A DNA stretch of 64,000 nt, from positions 2,964,417 to 3,028,416 of the forward strand of contig NC_080729.1 of the NCBI RefSeq assembly GCF_019097595.1. The letters run 5' to 3'. The notes below the pieces were generated by a model, which saw nothing but the letters and a program-made list of their open reading frames with translations, was not told where the DNA came from and did not search any database. Positions 1 through 11,499 of the stretch are shown here, in pieces. Source of the DNA: Hemibagrus wyckioides (taxonomy: Eukaryota > Chordata > Actinopteri > Siluriformes > Bagridae). The number at the start of each line of letters is the position of its first letter. Positions within the stretch are counted from its first letter, which is position 1. The translations under genes were made by a program, and so were the position numbers.

Positions 1-321
1 AGGTCAGGCACTGATGTTGGACAAGAAGGTCTGGCTCACAGTCTCCACTCTAATTCATCCCAAAGGTGTTCTATGGGGTTTAGGTCAGGACTCATCCATG
101 TCTTTATGGACCTTGCTTTGGTCACTGGTGTGCAGTCATGTTGGAACAGGAAGGGGTCATCCCCAAACTGTTCCCACAAAGTTGGGAGCATGAAATTGTC
201 CAAAATGTCTTGGTATGAAGCTGAAGCATTAAGAGTTCCTTTCACTGGAACTAAGGGGCCGAGCCCAACCCCTGAACTCAATGACTTGGAGGGGTGTCCC
301 AAAACTTTTGACAATATAGTG
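1..321 (-). mobile_element. Tc1/mariner-like element, family A, copy 1 (partial, at window edge)
   Basis: Read on the minus strand this encodes the C-terminal part of a Tc1-type transposase: the block around the second catalytic Asp (FQHDCTPVTKARS) and the signature SPDLNPIEHLWDEL that surrounds the third acidic residue. The helix-turn-helix part and first catalytic Asp are absent, so it cannot make an active enzyme. The right terminal inverted repeat ends at 321 and is followed by the TA target dinucleotide (322-323). The left end lies outside the window. Compared with copies 2 and 3 it lacks 39 bp in frame near position 90 and about 15 bp near 274. Both gaps sit between short direct repeats. 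Confidence 0.88.
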
Positions 322-323
322 TA

Positions 324-1290
324 TAGCTAGAAATTGATAAAAAATACGGTGAAAAATATGGTGTTTTTCAATAAACAAGATGTACAAGGAAATATTTGGG
401 AAATTGCTGGGGGTTTTGGTGTTAGGCGAAGTGTAAACAATTCCTCTAATAAATAATTATAAGTTTAATTCCATCTCATCACCATGGTTCCCTTTATTCC
501 TTACAACCCCAAAACCCCGAGCCGTTAGCTTTCAGCCTCTGCTTCCTGTACAAACCTCACGTCTTTCCTCCTCAGTTTGTTTATTTTAATCACCAGTGTT
601 TGCATGTGTGATAATCTGATTGCTTTCACACTGAAGCTACTCGTGATTAAAGGAAGTCAGTCAGTTTTTTTCCGGGAGCATGTGCTGGAAGCGGGCCATC
701 AGAAACCCATTCACGCCTTCCGACAAAGCCGCTTTAAACGCTTGCGTTTTTAAGTGGCGTCGCAAATTGTTTATTTACTAATGAACGGCGAGTTCTGACA
801 AGACGATCTTCCTCGTCAGACGAGGAGGCCTGCAGTCAGGAGGAAAGCTTCTGTCGCATCCAAACACTTCTGATGAGAGGAAATTAAACACTGATGCTGC
901 ATCACAGGTTCAACAGGCTCGGAGTGTAAACACAGAGAATCTGCAAATAAGCAGATCTTTCATCTGGATAATTAAACTCTCATTTACTGCTGCAGAAGTT
1001 GGTTGCGTTTGACTTAATAAAAAAGAAAGAAAGAAAACACTCGAAATGTAAAATTCACATTCTGCTGCAGTGGAGTGGTTCGCTTGGAGAGGAAGCAGTA
1101 CAGAATCTTAAGGGGAGAAAACCACATTGTCGTATAATATTACATGTAAACAAAACAAAAACAAACAAAAACGTGCATTTCACCATGTTATACCGCTCCT
1201 AAAAAATGCACTCAAGCAGAGTAAACACTTGACGGAAGCAGAGTAAACATGACATCAGTGTGAATAGTGTCAACTTCACATATTGTGCCT
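324..1290. other. Intergenic, no gene seen
   Basis: AT-rich sequence without a convincing coding exon on either strand. The only open frames are short, lack codon structure and match no family I recognise. No clear repeat unit is visible. Confidence 0.6.
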
Positions 1291-1296
1291 AAAGAA

Positions 1297-2053
1297 CACG
1301 TGAAAATGGATCGATCACGTGATGAAATGGCAGGTGAAAGACACGTGAAAGTACCTAAATCATCTGCTAAAATCATACAGGAAACATTAACATGTGAAAC
1401 AATATATGAATCTATAAATGTAAAAGCAAACACTTTAGGATAGATGAATCACGTGATAAAATTCCCGGAGGAAGAACATATACGTTTTATTAACGATGTG
1501 ATTACGAATTGGACACGTGAAAATCTATTATCAATTCAGTCTCAGGTTGATATGAACCTGGTTGATTTTTAGGTTATAGACATAAAATTGTAGGAATACG
1601 GTGATAAAATTGCTAGCGACAATTTAACACGTGATGAATAATGATAAAAAAAAGGAATCACGTGATAAAATCACGCGTTGAAGGAAAAATCACAGGAGAA
1701 ATGCATGCATTCTGTGGAAAAATCAGGTGGAAATAAATGAACACTGAAAAAATCAGGTGTAAAAAAAAAAAGTAAGTCTGTAAGAAAAAATAAATTCACG
1801 TTAATAACACGTGAAAGAGAAATGAATGTGGGAAAATATCACGTGAAAAATTATAGAATAATTTTTGGAAATTTAAAGATGAATAAATCACATGGGGGAG
1901 GGGGAATTAAAAGAAAACAACCACGTGGTAAATTGACGATAAGTCTGATGATAAATGAGTCACGTGTGAAATCGTGTGATGTAATCGCATGTGGACTTGA
2001 AGCCTGAAAGGTGCACGTGGGATCTGTTCTGTAACGGTTATCAGTGACACGTG
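1297..2053. repeat. Cluster of 13 CACGTG boxes (degenerate repeat or E-box array)
   Basis: CACGTG occurs at 1297, 1316, 1342, 1450, 1514, 1628, 1659, 1808, 1840, 1922, 1961, 2014 and 2048, usually as TCACGTGA or ACACGTGA followed by an A-rich run such as AAAAT or ATGAA. A random 757-bp stretch would be expected to hold about 0.2 copies. Spacing is irregular (19 to 149 bp), so this is either a decayed tandem repeat with unit near ATCACGTGATAAAAT or a real array of bHLH-type sites (the MITF/TFE or USF core). One more copy lies outside at 2509. There is no adjacent gene in the window that it would obviously serve. Confidence 0.75.
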
Positions 2054-2593
2054 ATTGGCATGACCGCTCGCTCTGTCAGGTTTCTTTTCCCTCTTTTCAG
2101 TCGACGTTATTATCGCACCGTGTCGATCCGTCCTGTCACCGCTAACCGAACGCTGTGACGTGCACGAGCCGGACGGATGTTATTCAAACACAGTCTGTCG
2201 CTCGCCAGGCCGCGAGAGTCACGTCTGTCAGCCGGGTGACAAAGGACATTTGTCAGAATAATAAGAATGACGTTTATTTGTCATTCCCCAGGCAAGATGG
2301 GGCGCAGAAAGATCATTAGAGCTCGTGCCTGGAAGCCTACTGAGGGTTTCCTGATGCTGCACGAGCTGGGGGGAAAAATGTGACAGGAATAAAGAAAATA
2401 CGTGCAAATAAAAACTGATCGCTGATCTGCATGATCTTTTTCTGGTCATGCAACTGAGAAGAAGAAAAAAACGTTTTCTGGTGTCGATTTTACAGGAAGT
2501 AAAAAATTCACGTGCAGAGGTGTGAATGAAGCTGAAAAAAAACCCCACATATCAGACACATCTCATTTGCATAAACTAATTAGCCTTAAAAAA

Positions 2594-2634
<41 letters not shown>

Positions 2635-2640
2635 ACCACA
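2054..2640. other. Intergenic with a (TA)n microsatellite at about 2598-2632
   Basis: No coding sequence recognised. The (TA)n run is an ordinary dinucleotide microsatellite. Confidence 0.6.
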
Positions 2641-2654
2641 AAGTTGTTGAAGTC

Positions 2655-2920
2655 TCGGATTCTGATTGGTCGGAAGTTTTTTTTTAAATGTTATTGATTT
2701 ATATTAATGTACTAATTAATATTAATGTTAATGTGCTCGTTCTGATAGGTGGTCGTTTCTATGGTAACAGCTCGCTCATGGGGATCGGTTTGAGTATATA
2801 ATCCAAGCCTAATAATACAAATATTTATTTAAAAAACCTAAACACAAAAAGGCTAAATTTATGGGAGGAGTCTCCAGATTTAGCGGTTTTTCCACCATAG
2901 GAAAGTCTTCAGGAGAGAAA
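2655..2920 (+). repeat. Dispersed repeat, copy 1 (shared with about 11.13-11.48 kb)
   Basis: The segments TCTGATTGGT, GTCGTTTCTATGGTAACAG with GCTCG after it, CTAATAATACA and GGAGGAGTCTCCAG occur in the same order at 11.13-11.48 kb, with many substitutions between them. A shorter relative is at about 55.88-55.95 kb. This is an interspersed repeat, probably a non-autonomous DNA element, but I cannot define its ends. Class assignment is an inference. Confidence 0.5.
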
Positions 2921-2950
2921 AGTTTATGCTTTTGTGGTAACTCTTTTTCT

Positions 2951-2978
2951 GTTCTTTCTTTCTTTCTTTCTTTCTTTG
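2951..2978. repeat. (TTTC)n microsatellite
   Basis: About seven TTTC units. Confidence 0.85.
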
Positions 2979-3479
2979 CTTGTTTGTGGCCTTTTGAGAG
3001 ACACAAGTAGTTTTTTAACGAGCTAAAATGAAATTTTTGTTCACATTGCTGTGGCGTTTGAGGAATGAAACACATTGTGTTTATAGGAAAATAACCACCC
3101 TCAGTGTGATTGCAGTTGATTAGCTGATGATTTTCCAACAACACCATGCACACCGCCGTGTTGTCTTCCTTACTCAGGCACATTGCTTTAAATCTATTTG
3201 GAAAACTAACATTTTTTTTTTTTCAATTAAAATCGAGATTCGTTCATTCATGGCTAATTGACTCCACGCTTCTGCAATTGTTAGCATTCCAGAGTTTGGT
3301 TCATTATCCTGATCGGCCATCTCATTAGCGCTAATCGACTCCAAATGCAAGCTTGAGGTTCGCCAGTCTGCTAGCACACCTTTTTTTTCCCCCCAACTTT
3401 TAGTACGTTCAGAGGAAAAATAATCTCCTTTTAGCAATAAAAAAACCCCAATCGAATCGAATACAGCAATTAATCCAAA

Positions 3480-3800
3480 AGGAAGGGCAGAAAGGTGGCG
3501 ACGTCCCGCGAGGTCCCGAGCGCCTCCGTGTCCGTTTGCGGAGAGAGGTCCGCCGGTCGAGGCAGTTCAGCTCATCTCCAATTAGCTGTGAAAGTTCCCC
3601 TGATTAAAACGAGCCCCGCAGTCCCCAAACCCCTCATTATCCAAGCCCTCATGTTTTTACACCTTCCTCACCAGCAATTAGCTCTCAGATACGTCGTTAA
3701 CTTTTAATTAGCGCGGTCATGACGGTGCGGCGCAGTGACGAGCGTGAAGGACATGAAGTGCCTCTGGGGTGAAAGGTCGAGTGAGCGAGAGGAAGGATGG
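3480..3800. promoter_or_regulatory. Candidate conserved non-coding block
   Basis: Complex, moderately GC-rich sequence without repeat units, carrying several TAATTA/CAATTAG homeodomain-like cores (near 3578, 3675 and 3706). Open frames are short and show no family signature. This texture resembles vertebrate regulatory sequence, but conservation cannot be measured from a single sequence. Confidence 0.25.
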
Positions 3801-4057
3801 ACTTTTGTTTCAGGAGAACTTCACAGGAGGCTTGGAGTGCGGGTTCGGCGTGTGATGTCGGCTCTCTCGCTCGGCTGAGCCGTAGTGTTTCCTACCTAAA
3901 GGCGACGTTCTGAAGAATTACCTAAGGAAACGGCTTTGTGCCTTTATTCTTTCTTTTTTTCCAACTTTTCCATGAGAACAAAGTACAAAGATAAGCACAC
4001 TTTTTAGCTGCACTGGTCCGGTCATATCATGTGATTTGATCTTACGAATAACGAGGC

Positions 4058-4496
4058 TTTCCACAAGGTTTAGGAGTGTGTTTATAGGAATTTTTGATCA
4101 TTGCTCTAGAAGCGCGTTTGTGAGGTCAGGCACTGATGTTGGACGAGAAGGCCTGGCTCACAGTCTCCGCTCTAATTCATCCCAAAGGTGTTCTATGGGG
4201 TTGAGGTCAGGACTCTGTGCAGGCCAGTCAAGTTCCTCCACACCAAACTCACTCATCCATGTCTTTATGGACCTTGCTTTGGTCACTGGTGTGCAGTCAT
4301 GTTGGAACAGGAAGGGGTCATCCCCAAACTGTTCCCACAAAGTTGGGAGCATGAAATTGTCCAAAATGTCTTGGTATGAAGCTGAAGCATTAAGAGTTCC
4401 TTTCACTGGAACTAAGGGGCCGAGTCCAACCCCTGAAAAACAACACCTGAACTCAATGATTTGGAGGGGTGTCCCAAAACTTTTGGCAACACAGTG
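4058..4496 (-). mobile_element. Tc1/mariner-like element, family A, copy 2 (left end lost)
   Basis: On the minus strand it encodes the same transposase piece as copies 1 and 3. Residues visible are DNFMLPTLWEQFGDDPFLF, the FQHDCTPVTK block and FGVEELDWPAQSPDLNPIEH. The N-terminal DNA-binding domain is missing by an internal deletion shared with the other copies. The right TIR (CCCAAAACTTTTGGCAACAC) ends at 4496 with TA after it. On the left the homology begins at TTTCCACAAGG, so about 110 bp including the left TIR have been lost. Confidence 0.9.
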
Positions 4497-4498
4497 TA

Positions 4499-5114
4499 TT
4501 ATAAAATTCCTAAAATTATCCTTAAAAAACATGGAACAAAATACTGTATTCAAAATTTTATTTTAATTAATTAATTCAATTTGTGTTTTAATTTTATTTC
4601 TGATTTGAAAAATTGAAAAAGGCAGTTGATGTTCATTTTCTGGATTTTTTTTTTTTTTTGGAATCTAAGGCTAATTTGTTAACCTTTATTTCAGCCTTTC
4701 AAGTGGAATTTTTTATTTATTTATTTTTTTAGATAAACCCATTTACCTGGCTGATTCACATTTTCCAGAAGGCCAGTGGAATCAAATAAAGCTGCAGAGT
4801 TGTGTAGTTGTGTGTGGGATTTATTTTTCCTGTGGATTATTTAAACAAACAGCTCCTAGTTCCCGTCTTCGGCCGGCTGCTCGAAAGGAAGCGTCTGATT
4901 TTTTTTCCTGGGAGTTTATTTCTCGTCTGTCAACACGAACCTTGTTCTGCCGGTTGAGGTTTGAGGTTTGAGCCACGACAGAGGAGTCTAATTCAATAAA
5001 CATCAGAAAATCATACGGAGAAAAAATATGCTGAATATTGCAGCCGGATTCCAAACCTTTATTACACGCAGAGACACAACTCCAAAAGTAATGGAACACA
5101 TTTCACTTTACATA
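4499..5114. other. Intergenic, AT-rich, no gene seen
   Basis: A/T-rich unique sequence with poly-T stretches (about 4650) and no recognisable exon. Confidence 0.55.
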
Positions 5115-5116
5115 TA

Positions 5117-5663
<547 letters not shown>

Positions 5664-5774
5664 TATTTTTTTTGTCTTTCTGTCTTTTTTCCTTTCTCCC
5701 TTTTCTTTCTTTCTGTCTCTCTATTTTTCTCTCTTTCGAATCTTGTAATAGAAGTAGTTAATTACATTTTTAAA

Positions 5775-6001
5775 GCACCCTTTATTTGTCACATATACAT
5801 TACTGCACACTGAAATTCTTTCTTCGCATATCCCATCATTGGAGGTTGGGGTCAGAGCACAGGGTCAGCCATGATACAGCACCCCAGAGCAGGGACAGTG
5901 GGTTGGGGGTCTTGCTCAAGGGCCCAACAGTGGCAGCTTGGCAGTGCTGAACCCTGATCTTCCCATCAACAACCCAGAGCCTTAACCACTCGAGCTATAG
6001 G
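5775..6001 (-). mobile_element. tRNA-derived SINE-like repeat
   Basis: On the minus strand, starting near 6001, TAGCTCGAGTGGTTAAGG resembles a tRNA A box and GGGTTCAGCAC a B box, followed by a tail containing TTGGGCCCTTGAGCAAG. This is a typical teleost tRNA-derived SINE layout. The far end (5775-5830, TTATTTGTCACATATACATT) resembles the tail of such fish repeats. No target-site duplication could be fixed by eye. Confidence 0.65.
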
Positions 6002-6214
6002 CTGTTAGAGAAAATAAATGATTAGATTCTGACCAATCAGAATCCAAAATTCAGAATTTTTTCTAAAAAAAAGAAGAATCCGGCTCTGTAAATAAAGTGT
6101 GTTTATATTCAGTCTGGTCGATTAGATCCCGATGTCCAGGTCCGAGGCTGAACCGGTGATAGAGATACCCTAGACAGTTTACTGCAATTACAGATTATAC
6201 CGTGAAAGAAATGT

Positions 6215-6249
<35 letters not shown>

Positions 6250-7115
6250 TATGGCACAATGTATTAGTAGGGATAAGAGAGTGTGTAGCAAGGACACCAG
6301 CAGAACAGATAAGGTGAGGGATATTATAGCCTCAGCTCCATCCTGATACCCAGCTCCAGGTTATCAGCCTCGATTCAGCGTCCACATCGCCGCCGGTTTT
6401 AATTCGCTGCTGCTGCAAAAAAAAGACGACAAAGGCTTAAATGCCACCCTGCCGAGGTCACGAAAATCCTGCCTCGCAGTCATCACGATGACATTTCACA
6501 CACCGGAACACACTTTCCACACAGCCGAGGAAGCTAATCCCACTTCAATATGCACACGCCGTCGTTCCTAATTTACACGCCGGTGATTAGACGGCTCGCT
6601 GCGGCGCAGATCCAGCCGAGGACACAATCTGATGACATTTCATACAGATTATGTCTCTGCGTCTGCCTGCACGGGGGTTCAAGTAGGAGGTTGAACAGCA
6701 GGTAAGAGTTTCTGACTGCTGACGAAGGAACTCAACCCCATCCTGTCCTCCTCCTCCTCCCCAAGGTCTAACGTTTCAAAATAGATCATTATTTCACCCT
6801 AATAAAAAATATCTTCTGGATTTCAAATCATACGCGCTATAAGGCGTGAAGCCGGTCCGTTATCAGATTTAGTTTTTGTCCCGTTGGTGTTGCTACAGCT
6901 AGAAAAATGTGAAAAATTTCGAAAAATGTGCTTCTTTTTAAATAAATGTTATATGTTTAATGTTGTAGCTTTGTAGTCCACTTTACAACAGCTGGAGACG
7001 TCAAAGAGAATAAAAAAATGGCTGAAAAATCTATTAATACTGAAATATCTAAAAATATATAAAAGCTGAACCACTGCGATATACAGAAAATACTGTGGGC
7101 AAAGTGCAGACGTGC
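6002..7115. other. Intergenic with a (CA)n run near 6220-6244
   Basis: Unique sequence with possible regulatory texture around 6360-6680, but no exon, promoter signature or repeat unit I can defend. It begins with a short CTGACCAATCAGAATC segment that may be a fragment of the dispersed repeat at 2.65 kb. Confidence 0.5.
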
Positions 7116-7118
7116 AAA

Positions 7119-7147
7119 AGTGTGTGTGTGTGTGTGTGTGTGTGTGT
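7119..7147. repeat. (TG)n microsatellite
   Basis: About 14 TG units. Confidence 0.9.
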
Positions 7148-7174
7148 TAAATCAGAGCAGAACAGTTTTAAAAT

Positions 7175-7242
7175 TTGAAAGAAGGAAAGAAAGCAACAAA
7201 CAAAGACAAAAAGAGAAAGAAAGAAAGAAAGAAAAAGAAAGA

Positions 7243-7294
<52 letters not shown>

Positions 7295-7316
7295 AAAAGA
7301 AAAACAAAAAGAAAGA

Positions 7317-7379
<63 letters not shown>

Positions 7380-7380
7380 G
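7175..7380. repeat. (GAAA)n purine microsatellite
   Basis: About 200 bp of GAAA units broken by GAGAGGGA and AAACAAAAA variants. It is a pure polypurine strand. Stop-free frames across it (KKERKKERK or FLSFFLSFFL) are artefacts of the repeat. Confidence 0.92.
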
Positions 7381-7439
7381 CTCAGGTTTAGCCATATATG
7401 GAGTTGTGTGGGCGTGGTTAAAGGTAAATCAGCTCTGCT

Positions 7440-9430
7440 GTAAACGTCATTAAAGCTAAGCTTAGTTGAATTGTGTGCACACGGAGTCTGGAAATCCTGA
7501 GGTGTTTGAGTCGTTGTTAGCTAGATGCCAGTTTAGCAAACAGAACACTAATTCATGAAGAAAAAAGTGCATATAAGTCATTTATTCATTATTATTAATT
7601 AAGAAGTCTTATATAACGAAGCACATATTCTCTCCAAAAAACGTTCAGCTAATCTATCAAGCTGAAGTAATGTAATTCTGGACACTCAGATCTCCTATTC
7701 CCGTTTCTTTTGTAAAGCTTTCAGAATGCTAAGACTAAAGGAAAAATCTTTCTTAAATGCAGGCTTTGTTTTTAATTAAAGAGCGGCATAGCGTGTGCCG
7801 AGGATATTAGCATGAAGCATCAGATGATCCTGAAGTCGACGGTGACAGAAATGTCACGGTGTAATTATGACCCAAAGTTCAGTCTTTGTGTGAGAAGGTA
7901 TTTGGGTTTGTTTCAGGGTTTGTTGTTGTTGTTTCGTTAGCATTGAAGCAAACGCTATGGCTTTATCGTGTCAGGAGCAGGAATAACTGCTGCATGCTTC
8001 TGGATTTGGGGTGCCATTATTTATTAATTAAGATCACAGGAAGTAGAAACGTGTTCTCGGGTTTCATAGAAAAACGAAATGAACTAATAATAAACTTAAA
8101 GCCAACAAAATTGTAGATAAAAAGTACATTTTCATTAAAAAAAAGAGTTCTCATTCCATTAGCACAGATGCTAGTTAACCGAATTAGTGTATTTGCTTAT
8201 CCTATGCTACATAAAACAGCCATGTTACTTGTTACGCACTTTAAATAAAAGCCTGAAATGGATTAGCATGCTTTATTTTTAAAGTTTGTGTACACAACCT
8301 CGATGAAAAACGATGTCCAATAAAGTTCTGAAGTGTTCCAAGAGCTAAACAGCAGCCCAAATGATAGCAGTGCTATCTGAGTGCGACGACTCCAGCCCCC
8401 CCCCCCTCGAGATTCAGGTCTTTGCTCTTCTGCTAAGTACTCCATCTTCTGAAAGTGTCTTTCCACAGATATTAGCCTGCCAGATTTATGGGCGACGTTT
8501 CTGCTAGCGGAATACAAAAGCACAGATGCTAACATCGTTCATATTGCCGCGACAGATCCACCCATTTCTGAGGGTGTGGGACACAAAAGCGCAGAGAGCC
8601 ATCATTTTGAAGCCGTCATCTTTTCAAGCCGAGTGTTATCCAGAGCGGCTTTTTGAAGGAGACGTATACTTTAATACTCTCGCGGGGGGATGTTTAGGGC
8701 TGCGAGCTGCTTTGTGAGGAGATAAGCGCTTAAATTAAACCTACAGAGAAACGACGTTTGTCAGGATCTTCACATCAACGTGGCTGAAAGAGTTCAGAGT
8801 GAAATTTCTGAGGTACGAAGTTCAGCTGAGATTTAAAAGAACAAGGTTGAGGTTCCTTTTTTGGGTTTTGGGCAGAGCTACAATGCTAATGATGCTACCA
8901 GCTTAGCATCCCTAAATAATTAGCGCAAAACACGGACTTTCCACAAGATGAATCGTAATAAACAGATAAAACGTACAATTTTTACTTCTTTTATACAGTT
9001 TCTTATTTATCCCTTACATTTTATTCAACTCTTCGTCCACATTAAGCACATTTTCTGTCAAAGTCTGTCTGATGTAGATGTTAGGCGGAAAAAAAGGAGA
9101 AAATGCTGTAGCATTATAGCGCGAGGAAAAAAATATGCCAGAAATGTTTATTCGTATTCTTGGCTCCTGCCTTGAAAGATGTATATAATGTAATTGTGTT
9201 TTGGATTTCTAAAAAGAAAAACGAAAAAAACGTGGATTGCAATAGCAATTGTTCGGCTTCCGCGTGGGATCTGCAGCGGGCGCGGCTTTGTAGTAAAGGC
9301 TTCTATTAGCGAGCGCGGAGATGTGCGAGTGCATTACAAGAGGGAATGAGAAATTGCTGACAAAAAAAGTGGGGTGGCTCAGAAAAGCCTTTCAGAAATA
9401 AAATGAAAAGGGGTTGTGAGGTGTTTGCTA
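7440..9430. other. Intergenic, no gene seen
   Basis: Mostly unique AT-rich sequence with recurrent TTAGCATGCTA-like words, a C9 run near 8398 and one denser, GC-richer patch at about 9240-9360 that could be regulatory. No exon with splice sites or family similarity was found. Confidence 0.5.
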
Positions 9431-9431
9431 G

Positions 9432-9433
<2 letters not shown>

Positions 9434-9463
<30 letters not shown>
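9434..9463. repeat. (CT)n microsatellite
   Basis: About 15 CT units. Confidence 0.9.
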
Positions 9464-9466
<3 letters not shown>

Positions 9467-10160
9467 TGTGGTGTTTTCAGAATTAGATGATCAGAAGTAC
9501 AGAACATCCTCAGTACCTAAACATCCACCTTTGAAACAAAAACCAAGCACAAAGATCTCCACAATTATACCCAGATATCTTTTTATTCTTCCTTAACACT
9601 TTCTCCGAAGCTGATGTGTTGATCCTGAGAATATAATCTTCACAAAAAGTCCAATTAAACATCTGAGAGAAAAGCGCTACACGCTATGCTAACGCTCCTG
9701 TCTAACCCTCAGCAGTCAGTTGTTGTTGTTGCTGTTGTTGTTGTTTTTAGCACTGCTGCGATTCCCTTCATCCTTCTCATAACACTAACTTGACGTTTCT
9801 TAGCAATGCTTTTATTTGTTTTCTAGCTGTGGTGTTTTCTTTATTTGTTTTTCGTTAGCTAGAATGCTAGGCTAGTATGCTTAGCCAGTTCAGCCAGGCT
9901 TTGTTTACACTTTATTTTTTCTACAATGACATAAGAAAACGTGAATGGAGGACTGAGAGCTACTTTTTTTGTCTCAGATTTTTAAAATAAACTCAGTAGA
10001 TATGCTTTACCAAAATCAGTGGAGCTAATCCGAATCTGAATCTGGAACATTTTACCTCAGGTTTATGTGTTTTTTCGTTCCTCCTTATCAGACATGCTAT
10101 CTCCGATTAGCATCTCTCTCAACTGTGTCACACCTCCTGGGTTGAGGGTTTGTTTTCTGT
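9464..10160. other. Intergenic, no gene seen
   Basis: Unique AT-rich sequence containing a (GTT)n patch near 9720-9745. No coding or regulatory signature recognised. Confidence 0.5.
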
Positions 10161-10452
10161 TCTGTGTGTGTGTGTGTGTGTGTGTAAAGATCACATGTTC
10201 TCCCCATGCCTCGGTAGTTTCCTCAGGGTTCTCCGGTTTCTTCCCTTAGTCCAAATGACATGCTCTGTAGGCTGATTTGCGTCTCTAAATTGTGAGGTGT
10301 GAGTGATTGTGCCTTGTGATGAGTTGGCACCATCCAGGGTTGACCCCCCCACCCCCCAACCTTGTGTCCTGTGACCCCTTAGGATAGACGCTAGGTTCCC
10401 TGCTACCCTGTGTAGGATAAGCGTCAGAGAAAATGGATGTATGAATGTAATG
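10161..10452 (+). mobile_element. Fish LINE/SINE tail-like repeat, copy 1
   Basis: After a (TG)n run, the segments TTCTCCCCATGCCTC, CAGGGTTCTCCGGTTTCTTC, CTCTAAATTGTGAGGTGTGA, GTGATGAGTTGGCACCATCC and AGGATAAGCGTCAGAGAAAATGG-type sequence follow in the order seen in a very common teleost interspersed repeat, which ends in an ATGAATG tail (10,438-10,452). A diverged copy in the opposite orientation is at 16.66-16.93 kb. The class (LINE 3' end versus composite SINE) is from memory. Confidence 0.6.
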
Positions 10453-10935
10453 AATATGCAAATTAGCGCATAATGTCATCTAGAGACTTTTTTGGGAGTG
10501 CATTAGCTACTTTCCTGTGAAAATAAGTGAGTTTTAGCACAGGTTTTTACATTGTTCACTTTTTTTTAAATGAAAAATACACACACACACTCACACACAT
10601 AAAGTATGATGTTGACTAACACACTGCCGGCTGTGGTGTAATCATAATAATTACCGAGCCGCGAGAGGTTGTGCACTGTAGCCTAGATAACATATGGTCT
10701 CGTTTCAGCAGACCCCACTACCTATCAAACACACGCTCACACACTCGATCCGGGGGCTCACACACACCAACGGTTCTCCATAATGGCTTTTTTTTTTTTT
10801 TTCTCTCCCACAGCTCGGCTGCGATGCTGGAGCTCGTGTTTGACTGTAAACACAAACCGTGCATATGCAATAAAGTCATCTTATTACCCTCTGCACAAAT
10901 CCATGACTTAATTAATTAACTCACTCCTCTGTGTC

Positions 10936-10978
<43 letters not shown>

Positions 10979-11110
10979 CATTCCTAGCTTAATTAATTGC
11001 AGCAACTCCCTCATGATGCACCTGAGGGTTCGACGGCATCATCTACAGGATCGGCACGGAGAACTCGCCTTCGCTGACCGGATCTCGGAGATGATATCGA
11101 CGTGCGGCGG
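10453..11110. other. Intergenic with (CA)n near 10,946-10,974
   Basis: Unique sequence, some TAATTAATTA homeodomain-like words (10,908-10,920 and 10,990), a poly-T run at about 10,787 and no exon. Confidence 0.5.
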
Positions 11111-11129
11111 ATCTGTCAGATCAAAATCT

Positions 11130-11480
11130 AAGGTTCGGTTTGAGGGAATTTTCATTTAGTTGATATCGATCTACCACAGCAGCTGCTCATCACAGCAATC
11201 GGTCTAATAGGTTATCGTTTCTATGGCAACAGATCGTTCACAGGGACTTAGAAGACGGATGCTGAGATGTATGCTAGAAGGCTAAGGCTACTAATAATAC
11301 ATGCTAATATTTAATAGAAAAATTAAAAAAACAAGTGTGATGGTTGTCTGTAAGGTGATTAAACATTTAAGGAAGGAGTCTCCAGTTTCAGCGCTACACT
11401 TTTCCAACACATGAAAGGCTATAACCCAGATTAGCAGACTAAATTTACGCTAACGTGAAAAGTTGCAGGATTTTTTTCAC
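11130..11480 (+). repeat. Dispersed repeat, copy 2 (shared with about 2.65-2.92 kb)
   Basis: It contains the same ordered words as the 2.65-kb copy: TCGTTTCTATGGCAACAG followed by ATCG, CTAATAATACATG, GGAGTCTCCAG, and TTTTCCAACACATGAAAG. It is more complete on its right side (TTTACGCTAACGTGAAAAG). No coding capacity is visible, and ends and target duplication were not resolved. Confidence 0.5.
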
Positions 11481-11499
11481 AAAGAACTGTGATGTCTGA

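Noticed and set aside
7120..7453. Lysine/glutamate-rich open frame
   Set aside because: Pure translation of a (GAAA)n microsatellite.
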